DNA of 64,000 bases from Prorocentrum cordatum (taxonomy: Eukaryota; Sar; Dinophyceae; Prorocentrales; Prorocentraceae): contig CAUYUJ010001463.1 of assembly GCA_963575745.1 (NCBI GenBank), positions 23,501 to 87,500 on the forward strand, given 5' to 3'. Positions 43,217 to 55,249 of this stretch are shown in pieces. The position numbers and the translations under genes were made by a program. Below the pieces are notes generated by a model, which saw only the letters and a list, made by a program, of their open reading frames with translations, was not told the origin of the DNA and made no database searches. How positions within the stretch are numbered: position 1 is the first letter of the stretch; every line of letters begins with the position of its first letter.

Positions 43217-44305
43217 TTATGATGGCGTGCGCCCATTGACACCGTTTGGCTGTCCTCCCATACTGGGTGCGCCGTCCGGTGCAGGGCTGGCGACGCTGCC
43301 GCCATCCTGCCCATATTCGCCACGCGCGTGCCACGCACCCGCCTTCGCCCAGCGCGATGTGGTCAGCTGTTCGCCATCGCCCTTCTCCGACCACCGCCCT
43401 CTCCTCGCCGGGCTTGAAGACGCGGCCCAGCAAGAGGCCGCAGGGCCTTCGTCCGGCGAATCATCTGATCGGGCCACCGCAGCACTGATAGCCCGCCGCC
43501 GAGGCGCGCCCCCCGCGTCGACGAAGTCCCTGGCTATGGAGCCGTCCATGAAATTTGCCAGCACTCCCCAGCCGCCGTCGCCCAAGTCGGTCGCCCCCAT
43601 CGCGCCCGCCAAGAAATGCGTCGGAGCTGACCCGGCCCCCAGGCCCGCGCACATCAGCGGCGCGGCCATGGCCATCGGCCCCCTGCGGACGGACATTGAG
43701 GGCTCCACGCACTGCAGTTGGCATCGCCCCAGCAGCCTGATCACGGCGCTGGGGCAACACGGCACTTCCCCCCGCTGCAGTGCGCGCCAGATTCAGACGC
43801 CAAGCAGGGACCTGAGCAACTCGGCACGTGCTCGTCGACGCGAGCCGAGCGCCTCGAGCTGCGTCGCCAGCTCCTCCGCCCGCGCGGGCGGCATCCGCAA
43901 GCGCGCGATCTCGCTCCGCGTGGCGCGGCCCGGCACCTTCCTCATCTCGGCGGCTTCGGCGCGGTCCGTCACCGCGAAACCCGCTTCAACCGAGGCGCGT
44001 GCCAAGATGCGCGTGGACTCGGGAACCTTCGAGCCGCCGCCTGGGCCACGGGCCACCACCGCGCCGTCGCAGGTAGGAGGCCGGCCGCGGACCGCCCAGC
44101 TCCAAGCCCCGCCCCAGCCGCGCGTCCTCGCTCTTGAAGGCGGCCGCAGAGTGCGAGGCACCCCATCGCCACTCACGCCGCCACCGCCCCGTCGGCCTCT
44201 CGCGGTCGCCGCCAACCTGCGCCCCCGAGGCCGCCCACGTTGACGGGCCAGCGCGTCGACGACCCGCTCGCCCAGCCTTCCGCGCATCCCCCCGGGATGC
44301 TGCAC
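43217..44305 (-). pseudogene. RT-connection / RNase H-like region of the same element (tentative)
   Basis: A continuous minus frame with one TGA (at about 43790). It contains PARAEELATQLEALGSRRR, LLRSLLGV then the stop, then IWRALQRGEVPCCPSAV. This fits a post-RT LLGxWxW segment in which the first W codon became TGA. Next is GATDLGDGGWGVLANFMDG, which resembles the TDASxxGWG start of RNase H-like domains. No YxDD polymerase core is visible upstream. It sits between the methyltransferase-like and recombinase parts in the same orientation. The call is from partial motif resemblance only. Confidence 0.35.
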
Positions 44306-44573
44306 CAGGGGCTGGGACGGAAGGCCCCGTCCTCAAGTGCGCCCTCGGAGCTTTCGCGCGCGCGGCCTCCGTCGAAGCGACGTTCGCTTCGCTCGGCGAG
44401 TCCTCGCAGCGCACCAACCAGGCTGGAAGGCTTCTTCTTCGCCCCCCCCCCCCCCCCCATGCATGCACTGGTCCTGGCACGCTTGCGTCGCCGCGCGCCG
44501 TTGCTCGAACTCCCGCACTTCGGCGGCGCCCCACGCTGGCGGGCAGGGCGCGCGCCCGGGCCCACAGGGCGTT

Positions 44574-45075
44574 CTACGAGGAAGGCGCCGCCACAGCGGC
44601 CACACGCCTCGCGCATCCAAAATGTTCAGCGCCACAGCGAAGCTCCTCGGCCACTCGAGCTGCCTCCCACGATTGGAAACCCGGCGAGCTCCATGGGCAG
44701 AGCCTCGACCACACGGAGGGCGGCCTCCGCTCGCGACGGCGGCCGCGGGCCCTCGACCAAGAAGAGCACGGCGGGCCGCCAAGCACCAAGTCGATCCAGC
44801 CCACCTCGCACATCTCCATCAGCACCGAGAACGTCGCCGCGCTGGCCAGATCCCACCTCGGGTCGTCCGCGAGGTCGGCTGAGGGGGAGAGGGCCCGCAG
44901 CCCTCGCCCAGTGGCCCGTCGCTTCGCGGCTGCCTGCACGTCTGTCTGGCGGCGGCGGCCCGCGAGGAGGCGCACCACGGCCAGCATCCGATCGCCCTCC
45001 CCCATTGCTACCATCACCGCAGTGATCCACTCGGCGACGCTCGGAAGCTGGGCGAGGGCTGCTGAAACCGCTGCT
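44574..45075 (-). pseudogene. C5-methyltransferase-like domain of the element
   Basis: The minus frame reads LAAVSAALAQLPSVAEWITA, VMVAMGEGDRMLAVVRLLAG, WDLASAATFSVLMEMCEVGW, then IDLVLGGPPCSSWSRARG. GGPPC followed by S resembles motif IV of cytosine-C5 methyltransferases (GGPPCQxFS). A GGPPCS(T/S)WSRAR variant is, from memory, a hallmark of a dinoflagellate element family. Past the motif the frame degrades (QSWEAARVAEELRCGAEHF then stop). A 123-bp repeat interrupts the frame at its upstream end (45076-45198). Catalytic competence is very unlikely. Confidence 0.5.
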
Positions 45076-45198
45076 AACTTCCCGGAATGAGGCGCGGCAC
45101 GCGAAACAATCAACGGGCTTCTTCCCGGAAGGACGAAGACAACTTCCCGGAGGTCGATTCTAGCAGCCACGGAATTAGCAGCCCTTGCCTGGCTTCCG
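45076..45198 (-). repeat. 123-bp dispersed repeat, copy 1 (minus orientation)
   Basis: Read on the minus strand, CGGAAGCC(A)GGCAAGGGCT to CATTCCGGGAAGTT. It matches 48459-48581 (+) over 123 bases with about seven or eight substitutions. It is inserted in the methyltransferase-like frame. It contains CTCCGGGAAGTTGTCTTCGT and CCTTCCGGGAAGAAGCCCGT. Confidence 0.85.
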
Positions 45199-46223
45199 AG
45201 ACGCTGGAGCCGCTCGCTCGTGCAGCTGCCCCGCTGGAGCACGCGGTCGCCGTCGCAGCGGCGCGCCTGCCCCGCCTCCGCGGAGGGCCCACTGCCGCGC
45301 CCCCCCCCCCCCCCCCCCCCCCCCAGACCCCCGACATCGGGCAGCGGGGGCCCCACGCGGCGGAGCCTCGGCCGCGGGGGGCGGACCAGGCGTAGCGCTG
45401 GCGCACATAATGAAGATTCCCCGCTGCCTCGGGGGGGCCCTGCTTCGGCGCCACGCCGACGCCGCAGTAGGCCGCGCGCCCCCGGGCGCCACGAGGGCCC
45501 GCACGTCCCGCGGCAGGTCGTCTCTCGGCGCGCAACGCGCGCAGGCGGCCGTCGACCCGCCCGCGGACGCAAACCGATCCTCTGGCTCCTCGGACATGGT
45601 CGCCGTCTCCCCGATGTCTTCTGCGACGTTCTGCTCATCCGAGCAGAAAGCTCTCTCGCCATCGGGAAGCGCATCCAGCAACTCCACCACGCGGTCACCC
45701 CGGGGCTCGGCGATCGCTAACGTTCAGGACGGCATGCTCAGCGGCGCCTTCCGCCCACCTGCACAAGCACACCGCGCCCCTCGCCCCAGAGCAAGCGCCA
45801 CCCCGCGACCGCACGTCGGAGCAAGCTCCCGCCAGGAGCCCTCGTACAACGCCGCGCGTTGATGCGGGAACTTCCAGGTCTGCGACATCTGCCCATGCCC
45901 AACCTCGCGCCAGCCCGTTGGTCTCGCATCCAAGAAGAACCAATCCACCCCGACAATGGGCCTGGCCAGCCCGCAGGCCCCGCGCCGCGCGCGCAGTCAT
46001 CGGACTTGTCTCGCCCGCATCCGACCAGACGAGGAGCGACGCTGACATGGTCGATGTAGAACGGGCGCGGGGAAAAAGGCACGAGCCGCCCCCCCGCCCA
46101 CTGCAGCGCCTGCGCTCGCGACCCCAACTGCCCAGTCGCTAGCGTCAGCGGCTGCCACCGCAGCGGCGGGGCACCGCCACGGACCGCGGGCGGGCCGAAG
46201 GTCCCTTGGCCCACCAGCTTGCG
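45199..46223 (-). other. Middle of the decayed element, frames unclear
   Basis: All three minus frames are open in pieces (for example ERAFCSDEQNVAEDIGETAT and EEPEDRFASAGGSTAACARC near 45500-45650; GLVLLGCETNGLARGWAWAD near 45900). A polymerase core would be expected hereabouts but I cannot identify one. A 24-base C run at 45301-45324 is present. Confidence 0.3.
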
Positions 46224-46925
46224 TCAAGCCTGGAGCTCGCCGCGGCTTGAAGGCTGACCCCCATCGGCCGCGCCCCTGCCCCCTGCCGCCACCTCCTTGA
46301 CCGCGCCCGCCAGACAGCGGCTCTCCGCCCCCGCCGCCGCGTCCGCCTCCGAAACCACCACCGCAACTGCCTCCTGCGCATTCACGACTGCATGCGAAGG
46401 TGACTCGCTCGTCTCCGCGGCATTCGAACCGGCTGCGCGACGTCGCCACGTGGGCGCCAGGTCCACCGAGGACCCAGGCAGCCGCACGGCGAGCACGGCC
46501 GCCGCCTCCACGACGCCCATCGCCCTCATCTCACACACGTAGCTGGCCAACCCGAGCAGGCGCAGCTCCAAGGTATCGTTCAACGCCAGGCGAGCGAGCA
46601 GCTCGCTCTGGGACCTGACGCTCACCAGCAAGTAGTCGACGTTGGCGGCCGCCGTCCACGCGTCAGTCCAAAACGATGGGCAACTCTGGCCGCGCACCTC
46701 CTGAGACAGCCAGTTCCAGGCGCTCGCCGCCCCCGCTGCGCGCATGGCGCGGTAGATCTCTGGCGCAGCCCGCTTGAGGTCGGGCGGTAGGCCACGGTTC
46801 CATCTGGACTTGATGATGAGAAGCCGGCGCCGAGCTGTTCCAGAGCGGCGCACCGCCAACGCCGTGCCCGTGTCCAGGCGTCGCGGCGGCCAGCAGCACG
46901 TCGGTCCTGGGTGAATTTCGGTCAT
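46224..46925 (-). pseudogene. gag-like protein of the tyrosine-recombinase element
   Basis: ATG at 46925. The minus frame reads RRRLLIIKSRWNRGLPPDL, APEIYRAMRAAGAASAWNWL, SFWTDAWTAAANVDYLLVSV, QSELLARLALNDTLELRLLG, LASYVCEMRAMGVVEAAAV, then an Ala/Gly-rich tail to a stop at 46224. The WLxxxxxGS..W..LW.AA..VD pattern, followed by a region ending in LxxLASYV, matches a gag-type protein I associate with dinoflagellate retroelements. The preceding frame ends at 46922, overlapping this ATG. This is the most intact ORF of the element. Confidence 0.45.
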
Positions 46926-48022
46926 GGAGGACTCTTAGTGCCCGCGCCCACGTCGTGGTGGCACTGCAAGACCTTCCTGCATTCGGGGTGCAGGCCCTGG
47001 GCCTGGTCGACCCCGCTGATCCGCTCACAGGAGTGCCACGACCAGTACACGTCCACCGTCGCCTTAGTCTGCAGCTCGGTCAGCGCGAGCAGCACCATAT
47101 TGGCCTGCATCCCGAGCTTCACCACGCTTCCTGGGGTGACTGGGGCGTGGGCCCCCATACTGCCACCTGGCCCCAGCTGCGCAGCCGTCTGGCTAAAAGA
47201 GCCGTCCGCCGCCCGCGTCTGCTCGAACGCCCGCAGCGCCGCGAGGTCCTGGGCGCTAGGCTTCACTGGGGGCGCCCCCGGAGCAACAGCCCGCGGAGCA
47301 GGGCTCCACGGGGGCAGGGGCACTCCAGACCCAGCGGCGCCCAGCCCTGGCGGCGCCGTCGTAGTCGTGGCTGGCTGTGGCGGCGCACGCTCTGCAAGCG
47401 GGTCGTCGGCCATCGTGTCCTCGGTCCCGGGCACGTCGAGGCCGCCTTCGCCCGCCTCGCACGCCGGTGCGCGTGCCACTCGCCTACGCCAGCGACGCCA
47501 CCACTCCGTCACTCGGCGCGGCACCGTCTGCGCCAGCACCACGGGGCCCGCGGTGAAGGCAGTCCCGCCCCAGAACCTGGAGCGTCCAGCCTCGGCCATC
47601 GCCTCGCACGCCATGCCCGCGACCCACTACGACACCCCGAAGTGCAGCAGCAGGTCGTAGTTCTGGTTCTCCGCGTCCTCGCCTAAGGCATGGTTCACGG
47701 TGTGGCCCGCTAACTTGGGCCAGCCTGCTTCGTCGCCTGCCACGCGTAGGATCATGGCCTCCGCTTGAGTGCCGCGAACGCCGGCCTTTGCGAAGGCCCA
47801 GAGCACGCGGTGCATTTCAACCGTGTCAATGGAGGGGCTGCCTAACGCCAGGCGGGTAGCGACGGGCTCCAGCGCAACTTGCAGCCTCTCGGCCTCCCCC
47901 TTTTTTGACCGCGGTGCTCGGCCCATGTTCAACGAACTCCGCAGTCGGGCCATCATCTCGCTCACGTCCTCATCTGTCAAATCAGCGCTTGCGTCTCGTA
48001 GGAGCACCAGCCCCTCGCTTCA
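46922..48022 (-). pseudogene. Upstream ORF of the element (gag N-terminal part), one internal stop
   Basis: One minus frame from about 48022 to 46922 with a single TAG at 47627. First part: DEDVSEMMARLRSSLNMGRA, EAERLQVALEPVATRLALG, DTVEMHRVLWAFAKAGVRG, AKLAGHTVNHALG-like sequence. Second part: a basic segment (RVTEWWRRWRRRVARAP), a Pro-rich linker, then SVVKLGMQANMVLLALTELQ and TVDVYWSWHSCERISG. Helical with a proline-rich linker, as many gag proteins are. It has no ATG at the beginning; the open frame starts after a TGA. Confidence 0.4.
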
Positions 48023-48124
48023 CGCAGCAGCTGGCGATCACCACCATCGTGGCGGCTTCGGTGGAGGGACGCCATGACAACGGTTATGCTGCATCCTCGG
48101 GGGACCTTGGCTGTCTCATCGCAG

Positions 48125-48250
48125 CCCTATCCGCGTCGAATCCGCGTCGAATCCGTGGACTCCCGTCGGATCCGTGTCGACCATACCGACTCCGCGTCGA
48201 GTCCGCGCCAGGATCCGCGCCGAGTCCGCACCGAGCCCGCGTCGGGCACG
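48125..48250 (+). repeat. 10-12 bp minisatellite, GAATCCGCGTC type
   Basis: Units such as GAATCCGCGTCGAATCCGTG with drift, about 11 copies. Confidence 0.75.
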
Positions 48251-48458
48251 AGAGAAGACACCGATTTGGAGGGACAGGCGAGGTCCCCCGAAGACGCAAC
48301 GTAGACTCGGGAGCGTCCAGGGGGGGGGCGTCCAAGAGGAGGGGTGTGCAGATCATGGCCGGCGACATTTGCGCGGCCAGGGGGGGGGGGGGGCACGGAC
48401 GCAATGAAACAGGAAGAGGCGCCATGAAATCTGGGGAGATATCATGGCCCCCGCCATT

Positions 48459-48581
48459 CGGAAGCCGGGCAAGGGCTGCTAACTCCGTGGCTGCTAAAAT
48501 CGAACTCCGGGAAGTTGTCTTCGTCCTTCCGGGAAGAAGCCCGTTGACTGGTTCGCGTGCCGCGCCTCATTCCAGGAAGTT
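48459..48581 (+). repeat. 123-bp dispersed repeat, copy 2 (plus orientation)
   Basis: Near-identical to the reverse complement of 45076-45198. The two copies are therefore inverted with respect to each other, 3.26 kb apart, and enclose the gag-bearing half of the element. Confidence 0.85.
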
Positions 48582-48779
48582 GATTTTTCCTTCCGGGAGG
48601 GCCGTTTTCGCTTCCGAGCCATGATCCCAGTCATCACCCCCCTCTCTGCCGCCCCCGAGCAGCGTGGACGGCGGCGGCCAGCTGCACCAGGGCAGCCCGC
48701 CGCCCGCCCCTCTCTCTGCTGCTCCACGGGCGGAGCGACTGTGGCTCCCGTCGGGGCGGCGCGCGTGCACGCCCCGTGG

Positions 48780-48869
48780 CAGCGTGGGCCTCCGCCCAGC
48801 TCCCGCGAAAAGCTCGCCGGCAACCAGCACAGCCCTCATGATGGGCTCGTTCTCCACCACCACCAGCAT
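48780..48869 (-). CDS. Candidate exon or exon-like fragment, unknown
   Basis: The minus strand reads MLVVVENEPIMRAVLVAGEL then FAGAG, with G/C third positions. A related but inverted copy of its start (MVVVVVENRPIT) lies at 49482 (+), across the CCT tract. Function unknown. Confidence 0.25.
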
Positions 48870-48891
48870 AGGTCGGAGGGGAAGGGGGTCC

Positions 48892-49467
48892 TCCTCCTCC
48901 TCCTCCTCCGCCTCCTCCTCCTCCCTCCTCCTCCTCCTCCTCCTCCTCCTCCTCCTCCTCCTCCTCCTCCTCCTCCTCCTCCTCCTCCTCCTCCTCCTCC
49001 CTCCTCCTCCTCCTCCTCCTCCTCCTCCTCCTCCTCCTCCTCCTCCTCCTCCTCCTCCTCCTCCTCCTCCTCCTCCTCCTCCTCCTCCTCCTCCTCCTCC
49101 TCCTCCTCCTCCTCCTCCTCCTCTCCTCCTCCTCCTCCTCCTCCTCCTCCTCCCTCCTCCTCCTCCTCCTCCTCCCTCCTCCTCCTCCTCCTCCTCCTCC
49201 TCCTCCTCCTCCTCCTCCTCCTCCTCCTCCTCTCCTCCTCCTCCTCCCTCCTCCTCCTCCTCCTCCTCCTCCTCCTCCTCCTCCTCCTCCTCCTCCTCCT
49301 CCTCCTCCTCCTCCTCCTCCTCCTCCTCCCTCCTCCTCCTCCTCCTCCTCCTCTCCTCCTCCTCCTCCTCCTCTTCTCCGTCGTCCTCTCCTCCTCCTCC
49401 TCCTCCTCCTCCTCCTCCTCCTCCTCCTCCTCCTCCTCCTCCTCCTCCGCCTCCTCCTCCTCATTCC
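48892..49467 (+). repeat. 570-bp CCT microsatellite
   Basis: Nearly pure CCT with occasional single-base phase slips (CTCCC, CTCTCC). It is the longest single microsatellite in the window. It is flanked by an inverted pair of about 35 bp (48836-48872 and 49479-49520). Confidence 0.98.
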
Positions 49468-49980
49468 CCCCTCCAACTTATGGTGGTGGTGGTGGTGGAA
49501 AACAGGCCCATCACCTCATGCACAAGGCACACGAAGACACACAAGGAAACGCGCCAGCAACGAGCACAACAGCGGTTGCGAGGCGAACATATACGAAGCA
49601 CACGAAGGCACCTGCTGCGCGACGCCTCACCCCCTCGCCCGGGACCCGGGCAGGCCCCAAACCCGAGCCGATCCTCAGCTGGTCGCGGATGGGAGGAGTG
49701 GAAGGAGGAGGAAGGAGGAGGAAGGAAGAGAGAATAGGAGGTGACGGAAACGGAGGAAGATAAGGTTGTAGGGGCCCTTAGGGGTGGTACATGCGGCTGA
49801 CTGGGGAGGGGGAGGAAGAGGAGGAGGAGGAGGGATGAGAAAGAGGAGGATCGAAAGCGCGATGAGGAGCGATCCAAAACGCCCCCCCCTGTGGCTGCAC
49901 TAGACTTGTTGCTTCGGCTTGGCAAGTAAATTGTAAGCTGTGCTCCTTTGGAACGGCGCGGATGTGCTCCGAACATGTTT
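49468..49980. other. No gene recognised beyond inverted flank
   Basis: Contains the inverted partner of 48836-48872, then mixed sequence with GGA words (49690-49860). Confidence 0.35.
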
Positions 49981-49981
49981 T

Positions 49982-49986
49982 CATCG

Positions 49987-50056
<70 letters not shown>

Positions 50057-50221
50057 TATCATCATCATCATCATCATCAACAACAACTTAGTATTCTTCT
50101 TATTATTATTCTTCTTCATCATCATCATCATCATCATCCTCATCATCATTATCAGCATCAGCATCATCATCATCAGCAGCAGCAGCATCAGCATCATCGT
50201 CATCAGCAGCAGCAGCAGATG

Positions 50222-50271
<50 letters not shown>

Positions 50272-50395
50272 CAATCCTCGCCCTCATCCTCATCCTCATG
50301 ATCGTCGTCATCATAATGATCAGCATCATCATCACCATCACCTTCATCATAATCATCGTCATCATCACCAGCACCAGCATCATCAGCAGCAGCCT

Positions 50396-50426
<31 letters not shown>

Positions 50427-50665
50427 AGCATTAGCATCATCATCATCAGCAGCATCATCATGGTCATCATCACCAACAGCATCCTCATCAGCATCATCAT
50501 CATCACCAGCATCATCATCAGCATCATCACCACCATCAGCATCATCACCATCATCATCAGCAGCAGCATCGTCCTCAACATCATCATCAACATCATCATC
50601 AACATCATCATCATCATCACCACCACCACCACCATCATCATCATCATCCCATCATCATTAGCATC
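49982..50665 (+). repeat. CAT array with CAG interruptions
   Basis: CATCAT runs broken by CAGCAG and CACCAC groups over about 680 bases. Confidence 0.95.
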
Positions 50666-50819
50666 ATCGATAAAGCGTGATCCACCGCCGCTTCACTGTG
50701 GAAAGTCACCCCCCCTCTTCCTCCGGAACCTGGGGGTCCCCTCCCTGAAAATCCCCCCCCCTGCTGGACCCCCCCGCGTCCCCCCGGCAAACCCCCCCCC
50801 CCTCCCCTACCCCCCCCCC

Positions 50820-51190
50820 CTCTGGAAAACCGGGGGGGGTCACTGCCGGTTCGAACACCCCCCCCCCTCCGGAAAACCGAGGGGGGTCACTACCGGTTCG
50901 AACCCCTCCCCCCCCAGAAAACCAGAGGGACTCACTACTGGTTCGAACCCCTCCCCCCCCTCCAGAAAACCGAGGGGGGTCACTACCGGTTCGAACCCCC
51001 CCGCCATCCAGAAAACTGGGGGGGTCACTACCGGTTCGAACCCCCCCCCCCTCCAGAAAACCGAGGGGGGCTCACTACCGGTTCGAACCCCCTCCTCCAG
51101 AAAACGGGGGGGGATCACTACCGGTTCGACCCCCCCCAAAAAAAAACTGCGGGGGTCACTACCGGTTCGAACCCCTCCCCCCCCCCTCCC
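50820..51190 (+). repeat. About 45-bp tandem repeat with CCGGTTCGAACC core, eight units
   Basis: Units of the form GGGGGTCACTACCGGTTCGA then ACCCCCCCC and CCAGAAAACCG. The core occurs near 50848, 50897, 50938, 50982, 51030, 51079, 51121 and 51160. GGTTCGAACC is both palindromic and a match to the consensus of the Pol III B box / tRNA T-arm. No tRNA fold is present. Confidence 0.85.
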
Positions 51191-51224
51191 AACCTCACCG
51201 CCAGCAAACGACTCCCGGGTCCCT

Positions 51225-52175
51225 ACCACCGTCCGCACCACATCCCCCACTGCTGTCCCCAGCACCACCGTCCTCACCACCACTGTCCCCACTGTTCCCA
51301 CCACCGTCCCCACTGTCCCCACCAGTGCCCCCACCACTGTCGCACTCCCCACTGTCCCCACCACTGTTCCCACCACGGTTCCACTCTCCCCTCTCTCCAC
51401 GGCCCCAACCACTGTCCCACTGTCCCCACTGTCCCACTGTCCCACTGTCCCCGCCGCTGTCCCACTGAGCTGTCCCACTGTTCCCGCCACTGTCTCCACT
51501 GTCCCCACCACTGTCCCCACTGTACCTGTGTCCCATTGTCCCACCGCCGTCCTCGCCACCGCCCTCACCACTGTCCCCACCACCACTGTACCCTCCACTG
51601 TCCCACTGTTTCCACCACTGTCCCACTGTCCCCACACCACTGTCCCCACCACCACCGTCCCCACCTCTGTCCCACTGTCCCCACTGTTCCCACCATTGTC
51701 CCCGCTGTCCCCACCAGTGCCCCCACCAGCGTCTCACTGTCCCCACTCTCCCCACCATTGTCCGACCACGGTCCCACTCTCCCCACTTCCCCCACGGTCC
51801 CCACCACTGTCCCACTGTCCCCACTGTACCCACCACTGTCCCACTGTCCCCGCCGCTGTCCCACTGTGTTGTCCCACCGTCCCCACTGTCCCCATCACTG
51901 TCCGACTGTCCCCACTGCCCCCACCCCTTTCCCCACTGTACTACTATCCCACCACTGTCCTCACAACCGCCTTCACCACTGTCCCCACCACTACCGTCCC
52001 CACCACTGTCCCACTGCCCCCGCCACTGTCCCGCTGCCCCCTCACCACTGTCCCCACCACCACCGTCCCCCACCACTGTCCGCACCACTGTCCCACTGTC
52101 CCCGCACCACTGTCCGCACCACCACCGTTCCCACCACTGTTCCAGCATCCCCGCCACTGTCCAACTGTCCCCAGG
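51225..52175 (+). repeat. CCCACTGTCCCCACCACTGT minisatellite
   Basis: About 950 bases of CCCCACTGT/CCACCACTGT units, 9-15 bp each. It is framed by the two oppositely oriented CCGGTTCGAACC arrays. Confidence 0.95.
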
Positions 52176-52199
52176 AGCGGGAATCGTTTGCCGGCGGCG

Positions 52200-52412
52200 A
52201 AGGGGGGGGGGGGGGGGTCGAACCGGTAGTGACCCCCCCCCCCCGGTTTTCGAAGGGGGGAGGGGGTTCGAACCGGTAGTGACCTCCCCCCTTTCCATGA
52301 TGGACTGGGGGGGGGGAGGGGTTCGAACCGGTAGTGACCCCCCCCCCTCCCGTTTTTCGCGGGGGGGGGGGACAGGTTGGGAACCATCAGTGACCCCCCC
52401 GGTTTTCCGCCA
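52200..52412 (-). repeat. CCGGTTCGAACC array, inverted, four units
   Basis: The same unit as 50820-51190 on the other strand: TTCGAACCGGTAGTGACCCC then CCCGGTTTTC, near 52217, 52267, 52320 and (diverged) 52376. Confidence 0.85.
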
Positions 52413-52435
52413 GCAGCGGTAGAACACGCTCTTTC

Positions 52436-53985
<1,550 letters not shown>

Positions 53986-54097
53986 CTCTCCATCCATCCA
54001 TCCATCCTCCTGGTTGGCGACCCTCCTCCGTCCTCGCCGTTCGTCCCATCCATTCATCCGCCCTCCTCCTCCCATGGCACCGCACGCGCATCCGCGC

Positions 54098-54103
54098 GCG
54101 CGG

Positions 54104-54165
<62 letters not shown>

Positions 54166-54168
54166 CGG
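54098..54168 (+). repeat. GAC tract
   Basis: GAC microsatellite of about 65 bases. Confidence 0.9.
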
Positions 54169-54229
54169 CCGCGATCCCCGTGCCTGGCTGTTGCTCGCCG
54201 TCGCCGAGCGAAGCCGCCTGGGCGATGGA

Positions 54230-54600
54230 CCAGCGGTCCAGCCAGCAGAGCTGCCTCGGCCGGGGGGGGCGGAGGAGAGGTCGCTCCCCGAGGGTCGAGG
54301 ATCGGAGGCTCCGAGGGATCGGAGGAGCGAGACCGAGGCCGCCCCTTTGACGATCAGGGATGTCTCAGGGTCGGGGGATCGAAGAGCAGAGCATCGAGGA
54401 TCGATGTGGCAGGATCGAGGACCGAGAGTCGAGGAGTCCAGGACCGAAGCATCGAGGAATCGAGGGAGCGAGGATCGGAGGTCGCGGATCGAGGTTCGTG
54501 TCATCGGAGACCGAAGCTGGAGGTTCGAGGATCGAAGGTCGAAGGATAAAGGATCCATCGTCGAGGTTTGAGGCTGAAGGATCGAAGTTCGAGTTTTTCG
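54230..54600 (+). repeat. GGATCGAGG-type short degenerate repeat
   Basis: 8-10 bp GATCGAGG/GTCGAGG units. The same kind of repeat recurs at 55420-55620 (opposite sense) and 59130-59275. Confidence 0.65.
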
Positions 54601-54645
54601 GACGTCGTTTGACCTTCTTGTTGAACGATCGATGTGCTCAGAGCA

Positions 54646-54770
54646 ATGCATCGGCAACACATCGGCGACATCGGCAGCGCATCGGCGGCATTGGCGTGGA
54701 GAAAATCGGGTTCCACATCGAGCCACATCGTCGATGCACCAGTGATGCGGCGCGATCCATCGACCTTATC
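54646..54770. repeat. Palindromic GCATCGGC element
   Basis: ATGCATCGGCAACACATCGG on the left; GGCGTGGAGAAAATCGGGTT and CCACATCGAGCCACATCG in the centre; GATGCGGCGCGATCC on the right. The centre matches 15361 and 63336. Confidence 0.7.
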
Positions 54771-55083
54771 TACTTCAACTACATTTGGGCATCCACTAGT
54801 TTTAACAGAACCAATGGTCGAGCGAAGAGATGTCGCGCACAAGACGCGCACGAGACGGCGTGTGCAGGAGAACAAAGCAACAGAACGCGAATCAATGCCC
54901 AGAAGTCGACACAAGAGCCCACACAAGACCGTTCAAGACATCCCGCTCAAGACGTCGCACAAGGCGTCTAGGACCGCTCTTTCCGTGAAAAATCGTGGAT
55001 GCCAGGAAGGCCAGGGGCCTGGCCCCAGCCCTATCCCCTGCGGCGCGTGCTGGCCAGAACCTCTGAACGAGTCCAGCCCTGAA
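54771..55083. other. Spacer, no gene recognised
   Basis: Unique-looking sequence of moderate GC content between two palindromic elements. Confidence 0.3.
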
Positions 55084-55246
55084 GTTAAGTCGGGCGTGTC
55101 CCCCTACAGGCGGATTTTGGACGGAAAACATGACAGCAAATTTTCCAAAATGGTCAAAAACTGTCAAAAATTGTCAAAAATCATCCTCAGACTATTTTTT
55201 ACTATTTTTGACTGTTCTTTCTGTAGAAGGACATGCCCGATTTAGC
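55084..55246. mobile_element. MITE-like TIR element, AAGTCGGGC family
   Basis: The left end is GTTAAGTCGGGCGTGTCCCC then CTACAGG. The right end read inward is GGCTAAATCGGGCATGTCC then TTCTACAG. The interior is A/T-rich, with tandem GTCAAAAA(C/T)TGTCAAAAA words. Noncoding, 163 bp. Confidence 0.75.
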
Positions 55247-55249
55247 CTT

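Noticed and set aside
46010-46200. VAAADASDWAVGV as an RNase H start and FYIDHVS as a polymerase YxDD
   Set aside because: They come from different frames of the same DNA, so at most one can be real, and neither has supporting motifs around it.
50820-51190. tRNA genes, because of repeated GGTTCGAACC
   Set aside because: No acceptor, D or anticodon stems can be drawn around any copy. The flanks are C and G runs with a 45-bp period.
49962-52229. A 755-codon plus-strand frame
   Set aside because: Poly-Ile/Ser/His/Pro from CAT and CCACTGT arrays; no coding signal.
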